DNA of 64,000 nt from contig JAZOOX010000014.1 of NCBI GenBank assembly GCA_045655245.1, positions 7,859 through 71,858 of the forward strand, given 5' to 3'. A model generated the notes under the pieces. It was not told the DNA's origin. It searched no databases and saw nothing but the letters and a program-made list of their open reading frames with translations. Within the stretch, counting starts at the first letter, position 1. Each line of letters starts with the position of its first letter. This DNA comes from RGIG8785 sp045655245. Its GTDB lineage: Bacteria > Bacillota > Clostridia > RGIG8785. This document shows positions 57,752-64,000 of this stretch, one piece after another. The position numbers were made by a program, and so were the translations under genes.

Positions 57752-58081
57752 ATGGCAGAAAAGAAAATTACTGTCAGTTTGACCGCCGAGGAACTGATGG
57801 CGTTAAAGCAACTGGTCCATAACCCTGAAACTCGCGCGGTTTCGCCCGTTAAGGAACCGGCTGATGCGGTTCGTGCTTACTATGACGAGCCGGTGGAGAT
57901 CTATCTGCATCCTTACGGCACCCGCGAATACCTGACCGTAGTGGTCAACGGCGTGACCTATCAGGTGCGCCGCGGGGTCAGTGTCACTGTTCCCCGTCGT
58001 GTAGCACGGGTTATTCGTCAGGCAGAGGAAAATTATCGTCGTGCGCTGGTCTTTGATCGCCGCATGATCGCGCAAGGGTAG
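57752..58081 (+). CDS. Unknown small virion-operon protein
   Basis: 109 aa. Helix ELMALKQLV at the start and a beta segment REYLTVVVNGVTYQVRRGVSVTVPRRVARVI in the middle that reads like a small capsid-associated or decoration protein. Not recognised. AAAGGAGG precedes ATG 57752. Confidence 0.6.
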   Translation: MAEKKITVSLTAEELMALKQLVHNPETRAVSPVKEPADAVRAYYDEPVEIYLHPYGTREYLTVVVNGVTYQVRRGVSVTVPRRVARVIRQAEENYRRALVFDRRMIAQG

Positions 58082-58090
58082 GTGATAAAA

Positions 58091-59131
58091 ATGCAAAATT
58101 TTTGGTGGAATCGCAAGTTCTATCATGGAAGACCCGAGCCGGACAGTTACAGACTGTCTCGCTTGGAAGAAACCAGCTCGACAACCGCCGAAACCCTGTC
58201 TGCTCTGTCAAAGGCGCAGACTGCGACAGACGCTTTAAACGATGCCCAGGGCAAACTTCTGGGGGAACACACTGCCCTGCTATCCCATCTGACTGACATC
58301 GCCGCCTCCACGCAAGAGGATGTGGAGCAGGTTGTGGCAGAATGTGACAGCATCAGTAACGAACTTACTGCCCTGGAGCAGAACGACAATGTGCTGTCTG
58401 CTCGTATCGATGGCATCGAAGAAGCCTGCGCTGATACTTCGGCAGAGCAAGCCACACGGTTGAACCAACTGGAGTCTGCTACTGCTGAATTCCCGAAAAA
58501 ACTTACTGTACTGGAAAACAAACTCACGTCTACAAGAGGTGAGGGGATGGGGTACCTCCCCTTTCAAGGTTACGGTTGCACCTGCAATCTATTGGGTTCG
58601 TATCCCGCCGGAGGAGTTACGTTGTTCAGCGAATCATACGATGCAGCCAACCTATATCTGTCACCAATAAATGAGACACAGCTGATAATCCCCCCAGGGA
58701 GTGGGGTCCTTTTCGGATCGATGGATGGTATCAAATTTTCTGATGGAGAATTTGAAGTGATTAACCTTTCCCAGATGCCGATGCTGAAGAAAATAGGTTT
58801 TTGTGACTTTGTGTTTCACGGTCTTGTCATGCCCTCAAAACCTATCTTGTACGAGGTGGTGTTAGAGAGAACTAACGGCGTTACAGTAGATTTACAAAAT
58901 CAAACCCAGCTGTTCAACCTGACCATGGTAAATTGTCATGCAAATGTGCGCTTACCCGATACTCTTCCGAACCTGGAATATGTGGTATTGGATAGTAATA
59001 AAGCGCAGGATGAAGATTTTTTGAAAAAATATCTCTTCGACCGTAGTCAAACTAGCCCCGGACGGGTGTCACTGTCGGGCGCAACGCCTCCCGACTGGCT
59101 GGCAGAACGGAACTGGACGGTGATAGGGTGA
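58091..59131 (+). CDS. Fibre-like protein with coiled-coil stalk and leucine-rich tip
   Basis: 346 aa. Residues 1-20 (NFWWNRKFYHGRPEPDSYRL) look like a virion anchor, about 25-150 form heptad-rich coiled coils (ATDALNDAQGKL, LNQLESATAEF), and about 165-346 contain LRR-like strands (INLSQMPMLKKIGF, LPNLEYVVLDSN). The tip region is AT-richer than its surroundings, as exchanged receptor-binding domains often are. ATG 58091 follows AGGTG; GTG at 58082 is inside the ribosome site. Confidence 0.6.
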   Translation: MQNFWWNRKFYHGRPEPDSYRLSRLEETSSTTAETLSALSKAQTATDALNDAQGKLLGEHTALLSHLTDIAASTQEDVEQVVAECDSISNELTALEQNDNVLSARIDGIEEACADTSAEQATRLNQLESATAEFPKKLTVLENKLTSTRGEGMGYLPFQGYGCTCNLLGSYPAGGVTLFSESYDAANLYLSPINETQLIIPPGSGVLFGSMDGIKFSDGEFEVINLSQMPMLKKIGFCDFVFHGLVMPSKPILYEVVLERTNGVTVDLQNQTQLFNLTMVNCHANVRLPDTLPNLEYVVLDSNKAQDEDFLKKYLFDRSQTSPGRVSLSGATPPDWLAERNWTVIG

Positions 59132-59859
59132 ACGTTTTTGCTTTAAAGATTATCCATGATGCCGATGCCCGCATTCCTAACGCCCTCCCTACGGCAAAGA
59201 AACTGGACTGGCTCAACCGCCTGGAAGCCCGTATTCGTTTGGAAATCAAGCGCATCTATGACGAGTACACCCTTACGGTTACCGAGGATAAACCCTACCT
59301 GCTCCCCGTGTCGGAAGAGCAAATAGAATGGGTGTTTTATAACGGCAACCCCATCCCGAAAATCGACCTTCGTTCTGCCGAAGGGTTGCGGGCGGGGGAG
59401 TACCGATTCGTTTGCCGTAGCCTGCCCGAGCCTCTGACCGATCGAGTGGTGACCGATGAAAACGCCACTTTTTCGGCGGACAGCATCACCTTCTCCGAGT
59501 ACCATCCTTTTGTGAAAGGCGATTTTATTGGCATTTCGGAAACGCCAGACAACAATGTTACCGCCACGGTAACCGAAATTGATGGTGTGACCGTCAAAAC
59601 GGATTACACCGCCTTTGTTGCAGGGGAAATGCCCGCTACCGTATGCAGTATCAACGACCGTCCCATGGAGATCCCCACTCAGCACCCTTGCTTTGGGATA
59701 TACGAGGAGTATCTGTGTATGGAACTCGCCCGTCACCTGGCGGATACCGAGCGTTTCCGTCTGGCAGAGAGCGCCTTTGCTGCCTTATGGGAGGAGTACG
59801 CCCGACTCTACCGCCAGACTGCCCCCCAAACCCCCGGGGCAAAAGTAAGGGGGATCTGA
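59128..59859 (+). CDS. Probable head-tail connector/adaptor protein
   Basis: 243 aa. N-terminal helices (DWLNRLEARIRLEIKRIYDEY), a beta middle, and C-terminal helices with YLCMELARHLADTERFRLAESAFAALWEEYARLYR, a layout like phage adaptor proteins. GTG 59128 overlaps the fibre gene by 4 bp. Family not certain. Confidence 0.5.
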   Translation: MNVFALKIIHDADARIPNALPTAKKLDWLNRLEARIRLEIKRIYDEYTLTVTEDKPYLLPVSEEQIEWVFYNGNPIPKIDLRSAEGLRAGEYRFVCRSLPEPLTDRVVTDENATFSADSITFSEYHPFVKGDFIGISETPDNNVTATVTEIDGVTVKTDYTAFVAGEMPATVCSINDRPMEIPTQHPCFGIYEEYLCMELARHLADTERFRLAESAFAALWEEYARLYRQTAPQTPGAKVRGI

Positions 59860-59860
59860 T

Positions 59861-61369
59861 ATGGCAGAAACCTTACTGGACATCAAAACCTTCGGCGGGC
59901 TGAACTTTAGTCCCAATGCCGAAGCGGGGGAGTGTGCCATTGCCCTCAACCTGGACGATGCCAATGCCCCCGCCTTGCGTACCGCATACGGATTTACCGA
60001 TGAGACGGTAACCGAAACGGGTACTTTTCAGGGTCATCTCATCGAACAGGGCAAAACGGTGATGTCGGTCTTTGACGATACGTTGTATATGGGTCAAATG
60101 CAATTTCCGTTAGAGCCTTTGGGTGTGCCTCGCAGATTTCTGCGTATCACGCCCAAGGACGTTTTAATCTTCCCCGATTGCTACCGCTACTCCTATTCCC
60201 ACGTCGAGTGCGCCCCCTTGGACGAACGCTTTACCTCCGAAGGGACGGCTACTCACGATGACGGCAAAGTGCGGGTGAAATTGACCACCCGCCCGCTCAG
60301 CTCCATCCGTGGTCGGGTCTACCTGGATGATGCGGGGTATACCTATTACGACCCCGAAACCGCCCCGGGTGAATCTCTTTTGTACTTCGAGGTGGAGAGT
60401 TACGACCACGACGGAAGCGGTTGTGCGTTAGTGTTAAAACCTGTCACCAACGGAACCGGCATGTATTCTTATTCGTCGGATAAAGTCAAAGACCGACTCA
60501 CCCTCCGTCAGGTCTATCCCCGCATGGACCATGTAATGATCTTCCGCAACCGGCTCTGGTGCGTGGGCGGAATGGTCCTTACCGCATCAAAACTGGGTGA
60601 CTACTTAAACTTCACCGATTTTTCGGGTCTTTCCACCGATAGCTTTTCGATGGAAGTGGAAGAACCCCTAAACGCAATCTCCCACTTTGGAGAACGGGTG
60701 GTCTTTATGAGCAAAACCCACCTCTACGAACTCTACGGCGACCGTCCTTCCAACTATCAGGTCTCAGCTCCGAAATCGGGCGGTTGTACCTACCCCGACT
60801 CTGTATGTACTGCAGGGGGTTACCTCATCTATGCCGACGATCGCAACCTCTATCGTTATGGTGGCGGGGACCCCCAGGTTACCACCGAACGGCTGGATTT
60901 CCCCCAATGGACTTCGGTGTTCGGCGTTTCGGACGGCGAATCCTGTTATCTTGGCATCGACGGCCACCTCTATCGCTACCGTCCCAAACGCAATACCTTT
61001 TATGCCCTCGACCGCACCGCCACCCTGGGCATCACCCAACAAAGCACCTGTTTCTTCTATAATAATAAGGGATACTTCTGTCCCAACCGCGAACGGACGG
61101 GTGAGGTGCACTTCCGTTCGGGTTGGCTCTGCCTGGACAAGCGGGGTCGCGTCGCACCGAAAGAGATTCTGCTCCGTATTGACGGTGCGGTAGACGAAAT
61201 TTCCCTCGTCACCCGCGACGGCACCCGCCGTCCTCTCCCCGCCATTGACGATCGCGGTGACGGATTGCTCCGACTGCCCTTTCCTGCCGACCTGACCCAT
61301 CGCGTCTTTGCCGTAGACATCCGCGGCCACGGCGATATCTGTCTGCAACGGTTGACCGTTAGGGGGTGA
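59861..61369 (+). CDS. Beta-propeller-like virion protein (tail stabilisation type)
   Basis: 502 aa, almost all beta. Repeated blocks such as HVMIFRNRLWCVGGMV, RVVFMSKTHLYELYGD, YLIYADDRNLYRYGGG and YLGIDGHLYRYRPKR look like propeller blades. Proteins of this type follow the adaptor in short-tailed phages and plug or extend the tail (P22 gp10 role). The opening FGGLNFSPNAEAGECAIALN is characteristic of such proteins in Clostridia, by my recollection. Confidence 0.6.
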   Translation: MAETLLDIKTFGGLNFSPNAEAGECAIALNLDDANAPALRTAYGFTDETVTETGTFQGHLIEQGKTVMSVFDDTLYMGQMQFPLEPLGVPRRFLRITPKDVLIFPDCYRYSYSHVECAPLDERFTSEGTATHDDGKVRVKLTTRPLSSIRGRVYLDDAGYTYYDPETAPGESLLYFEVESYDHDGSGCALVLKPVTNGTGMYSYSSDKVKDRLTLRQVYPRMDHVMIFRNRLWCVGGMVLTASKLGDYLNFTDFSGLSTDSFSMEVEEPLNAISHFGERVVFMSKTHLYELYGDRPSNYQVSAPKSGGCTYPDSVCTAGGYLIYADDRNLYRYGGGDPQVTTERLDFPQWTSVFGVSDGESCYLGIDGHLYRYRPKRNTFYALDRTATLGITQQSTCFFYNNKGYFCPNRERTGEVHFRSGWLCLDKRGRVAPKEILLRIDGAVDEISLVTRDGTRRPLPAIDDRGDGLLRLPFPADLTHRVFAVDIRGHGDICLQRLTVRG

Positions 61370-61373
61370 AACG

Positions 61374-61526
61374 ATGGTAGCCGACTTTGAAATTGTCAGT
61401 GCCGTCGACGAATCGGAACTGACTCTGCCTTATGTGTACGAACGGCTCATTGCCGTCCAACGCATTTTAGAATACCTAATCAACCGATTAGATTTGGAGG
61501 AATCAAATGCAACGATACAAAATTAG
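61374..61526 (+). CDS. 50-aa protein of the virion operon
   Basis: MVADFEIVSAVDESELTLPY then a helix VYERLIAVQRILEYLINRLD. GGGGGTG lies 6-8 nt before ATG 61374. It overlaps the next gene by 20 bp. Acidic, helical, function unknown; absent from ordinary ORF lists because of its size. Confidence 0.55.
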   Translation: MVADFEIVSAVDESELTLPYVYERLIAVQRILEYLINRLDLEESNATIQN

Positions 61527-62964
61527 AACCTTGGGCAAGAAGTACGGTCTCGACCAAGACGAGCTTTACTCTTATGACCCGAATACCCGTGCCGTGAGTT
61601 ACGACGGCCGCCTGCTCACCATCGCCGACGACGAGGTGGGCGGTGTCTCTTACAAAAACAGCGAAAAAGACTTTTTAGAGGATGTCCGCGACTGGCACAA
61701 ATCCGGCGGGGACGAACTGGTTGCCGTCCGTGACTACGTGGCAACCACGGGTAGCCGCAACGGCTATCAAGCACCGAAAGTCGATTTCGAATCAGGGGAG
61801 GGCCGCGTCCTCATTGGCGGCAGTTCCTTAAAACCCAGCTTTATCAGCGAGGACGGACGCGCCTATGCCCCCAAAAGCCAGGTTGATGCCCTCCTGGACA
61901 GAGCGGCACCCCAACGCCCTGTGTACGAGGATCGTTTCGCCGACCGCATCGAACGCGCCGAATCCCGACTGGCAAACACGACCTTCTCCTATGATCCCGA
62001 GGACGACCCCGCTTACCTTGCCCTGCGGGAACAGTACCGCCGAGAAGGCGACCGCGCCCTCGTGGATACGACGGGCAAGCTGGCGGCGCTCACAGGCGGA
62101 CGGATCAGCTCCGCCGCCGCAACCGCAGGTGCTCAGGCGCGGATGCAATACGCTGAAAAACTCAATGATAACATTCCCGACCTGGCGGCAAACGCCTATG
62201 CCCGTTACCGTGACGAACGCGACCGCGATGAACGCGCCCTCGACCGCCTTTACGAGCGCCAGGCAACCGACTATACGCGGTACACCGACGCTGTTGACCA
62301 ATACAACCTTGAAGCGGATGCCGCAAACACCTCAGCCGTCTATCGGGAAGGACAGACCGCTCGCGAAACCGAGCATCAGTTAAAACAGAGCGAACTTAGC
62401 AAAAAAACCGTTGAGGACTACCAGGCTCGCGCCATGATCCGCGGGCACTACACCGCCGAGGAAGCTGCCTACTTAGGCGTGCCGGAAGACGCTTCCCCTT
62501 GGGCGGCAGAACTGCAGCGCATTGCCGAAATGTCCCAGCAGGAATTCGAGACGTACCTAAAAAAATCCGACTTGGACAAAGCAGTGGAAAAAGAACTCAT
62601 CGACTATCGTGAACAGTCTGCCAACCGTCAGGCGCAGTATAAGTCCGGCTTAACCTCGTCCGCCAAGACCTCCGCCGCAGACTCCGTTCGCAAGTTCACT
62701 CACGCCGAAGCTGAAAAACGCCTGACCGATGTTATGGCAGGGGACGCAAAGAGCGGAATGCCTTATCTCTACGCCATCAAAAACGCCATCGAAAAAGACC
62801 ATGCCGTGCTCTTGGAACTGGGCATCAGCTACGGCCTCTCTGCGGCAGAGACCCAAAAATTCCTGGACGAAACTTACGCAACCGTCCACCAACAAATCCT
62901 CTACAACGAGGAGCAGGGCGACAAGTTGTGGATGTTCTACGAGAAAAGCCTATGGGGAAGATAA
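61507..62964 (+). CDS. Internal virion / DNA-ejection-like protein
   Basis: 485 aa, very charged, almost entirely helical, with a small-residue patch GRISSAAATAGAQARMQYAEKL and long heptads around residues 180-300. No enzyme motif. Position before the holin and this composition resemble ejection or internal core proteins of podoviruses; the N-terminal 60 residues (KIRTLGKKYGLD) may be an anchor. Recognition is by context only. Confidence 0.5.
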   Translation: MQRYKIRTLGKKYGLDQDELYSYDPNTRAVSYDGRLLTIADDEVGGVSYKNSEKDFLEDVRDWHKSGGDELVAVRDYVATTGSRNGYQAPKVDFESGEGRVLIGGSSLKPSFISEDGRAYAPKSQVDALLDRAAPQRPVYEDRFADRIERAESRLANTTFSYDPEDDPAYLALREQYRREGDRALVDTTGKLAALTGGRISSAAATAGAQARMQYAEKLNDNIPDLAANAYARYRDERDRDERALDRLYERQATDYTRYTDAVDQYNLEADAANTSAVYREGQTARETEHQLKQSELSKKTVEDYQARAMIRGHYTAEEAAYLGVPEDASPWAAELQRIAEMSQQEFETYLKKSDLDKAVEKELIDYREQSANRQAQYKSGLTSSAKTSAADSVRKFTHAEAEKRLTDVMAGDAKSGMPYLYAIKNAIEKDHAVLLELGISYGLSAAETQKFLDETYATVHQQILYNEEQGDKLWMFYEKSLWGR

Positions 62965-63377
62965 CACTAAAATGCAGTGCCGTCCTGGCAGGAAGTCTGA
63001 TCGACTTCCTGTTGGGCGGTCTCAACCAATGGCTGATCCTACTCTGCGCCCTCATGACGGTGGACTACCTGACAGGCGTTGCGGCGGCGTACACCAACCA
63101 TTGCCTCAGTTCCGCACGGGGGATTGCAGGTATCTTCAAAAAGGCAGGCTATATTGCCGCTGTCTTCGTCGGCTATTGCCTGGACTACTGCGCGGTATCG
63201 GCAGGGGTTTCTTCATCCTTCGGTCTGTCGGTCACCTGTTGGCTCATTGCCACCGAACTCCTGTCCGTTACCGAAAACCTGGGCACTCTCGGCGTTCCGT
63301 TGCCCCAATTCCTACTCCGTGCCCTGACCGCTTTTAAGGAGGACCACAATGACCCCGACCAAAACCTTCATTCATAA
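62952..63377 (+). CDS. Phage holin (holin_4 / toxin-secretion family)
   Basis: 141 aa with about four hydrophobic segments. LLCALMTVDYLTGVAAAY and GIAGIFKKAGYIAAVFVGYCLD are classic for this holin family, ending in a charged tail. ATG 62952 overlaps the upstream gene by 13 bp. It should form the membrane hole that lets the amidase reach the wall. Confidence 0.88.
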   Translation: MGKITLKCSAVLAGSLIDFLLGGLNQWLILLCALMTVDYLTGVAAAYTNHCLSSARGIAGIFKKAGYIAAVFVGYCLDYCAVSAGVSSSFGLSVTCWLIATELLSVTENLGTLGVPLPQFLLRALTAFKEDHNDPDQNLHS

Positions 63378-63975
63378 TAACTACTCCAAAACCGACACCC
63401 TGACCCCCCGGTTCATCATCATCCACGAAACCGCAAACCAGTCCCGCGGCGCCAACGCCCGCGCCCATTTCTCCTATTGGGATAAAACCCCGTCGGCGAA
63501 AGCCTCTGCCCACTTCGTGGTCGATGATACCGAAATCCTGCACCTCGTCCCGCTAAACCGCCCCGCGTGGCACATCGGCGACGGCGGAACCGCAAACCCT
63601 GTCAATAACCGCAACGCCATCGGCATTGAAATCTGCGTCAACGCCGACGGCAACTACCCCCGCGCGGTCAAAAACGCCCTAATGCTCACCCGAGCATTAA
63701 TGCGGGAGTACAAAATCCCCGCCGCCAACGTCCGCCGCCACTATGACGTCAGCGGCAAACACTGCCCCGCACGGATGCTGGACACCCCAAGCCTTTGGAC
63801 CTCCTTCAAAGCCGCCCTCCGTCCCGACCCCCTGGTGTTTTTGCAAGATACCCCTCAGGAACTCCCTTCCTTATTGCGGGATAACACCACCTTCGTTCCC
63901 CTCCGCACCCTCGCCGAAAGCCTGGGACATACCGTTACCTGGGATGCCGAAAGCGGGAGCGTCACCATCCTGTAA
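63349..63975 (+). CDS. N-acetylmuramoyl-L-alanine amidase (endolysin) with stalk domain
   Basis: 208 aa. Amidase_2 domain (about 1-150): zinc ligands in FIIIHETAN, HYDVSGKHCPA and a middle ASAHFVVDD region. The C-terminal 50 residues (FVPLRTLAESLGHTVTWDAESGSVTI) form a copper-amine-oxidase-N-like stalk domain, common in clostridial surface proteins and unusual as an endolysin tail. Overlaps the holin by 29 bp. Confidence 0.88.
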   Translation: MTPTKTFIHNNYSKTDTLTPRFIIIHETANQSRGANARAHFSYWDKTPSAKASAHFVVDDTEILHLVPLNRPAWHIGDGGTANPVNNRNAIGIEICVNADGNYPRAVKNALMLTRALMREYKIPAANVRRHYDVSGKHCPARMLDTPSLWTSFKAALRPDPLVFLQDTPQELPSLLRDNTTFVPLRTLAESLGHTVTWDAESGSVTIL

Positions 63976-63978
63976 CGG

Positions 63979-64000
63979 AAAGAGCCCTTCGGGGCTCTTT
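63979..64000 (+). terminator. Terminator of the phage-like operon
   Basis: AAAGAGCCC and GGGGCTCTTT around TTC; the window ends in its 3' arm, so the T run is not seen. Confidence 0.8.

Overview
The window is chromosomal DNA of an endospore-forming, meso-diaminopimelate-type clostridial Firmicute. An Oscillospirales-type gut anaerobe fits best, but this is inferred from gene families and moderate GC; no 16S is present. Spore genes (spoIIAA-spoIIAB-sigF, spmA-spmB, a cwlJ/gerQ-like pair), the CtsR-McsA-McsB-ClpC heat-shock operon, an AbrB with a zinc ribbon, and a large flavodiiron-rubredoxin fusion support this. Almost every promoter I could read has a 17-nt spacer and a TGG just before the -10 box.

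Layout. 1-8 kb: a cysteine-synthase-like enzyme, sfsA (apparently leaderless), a DUF1538 membrane protein with a double P-II protein, two tandem structured small RNAs with near-identical terminators, a 45-aa protein, an aldo/keto reductase and putP. 7.5-10 kb (minus strand): a cwlJ/gerQ-like spore germination pair, then a stand-alone decarboxylase beta subunit plus a 43-aa membrane partner behind what reads as a yybP-ykoY (Mn2+) riboswitch. 10-13.7 kb: folC, the spoIIA operon and prmA.

13.7-20.6 kb is the most novel part: a peptide (RiPP-type) biosynthesis locus. It encodes an ABC exporter, an ER-type S26 peptidase-like protein, a small secreted protein, an SLH surface protein, a PqqD-like recognition protein, a radical SAM/SPASM enzyme, an HprK-like kinase and, last, a 53-aa precursor with a tandem TCxxD hexapeptide. 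The precursor has its own promoter inside the kinase gene.

20.8-33 kb: metY, an rRNA methyltransferase, ctsR-mcsA-mcsB-clpC, yceD-rpmF, abrB, spmAB, an Asp23 protein, a methyltransferase and the flavodiiron fusion. 33.2-35.6 kb: a small accessory island (DUF4417 protein, pre-toxin/toxin-like protein, candidate immunity protein, a gene remnant, an HTH regulator) bracketed by copies of one hairpin. 35.7-51 kb: rsmE, rpsB-tsf, the dcw cluster (mraZ to murG plus a SLOG protein), and bipA. 51-52.7 kb: a GH35 beta-galactosidase.

52.8-64 kb: one 11-kb operon of virion and lysis genes (terminase, portal, scaffold, N4-gp56-like capsid, fibre-like protein, connector, propeller-like protein, ejection-like protein, holin, amidase). 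No integrase, repressor, replication, tail-tube or tape-measure gene is seen. Its promoter shares a 19-bp element, in the same phase, with the promoter region of the toxin island at 33.2 kb, so the two may be co-regulated.
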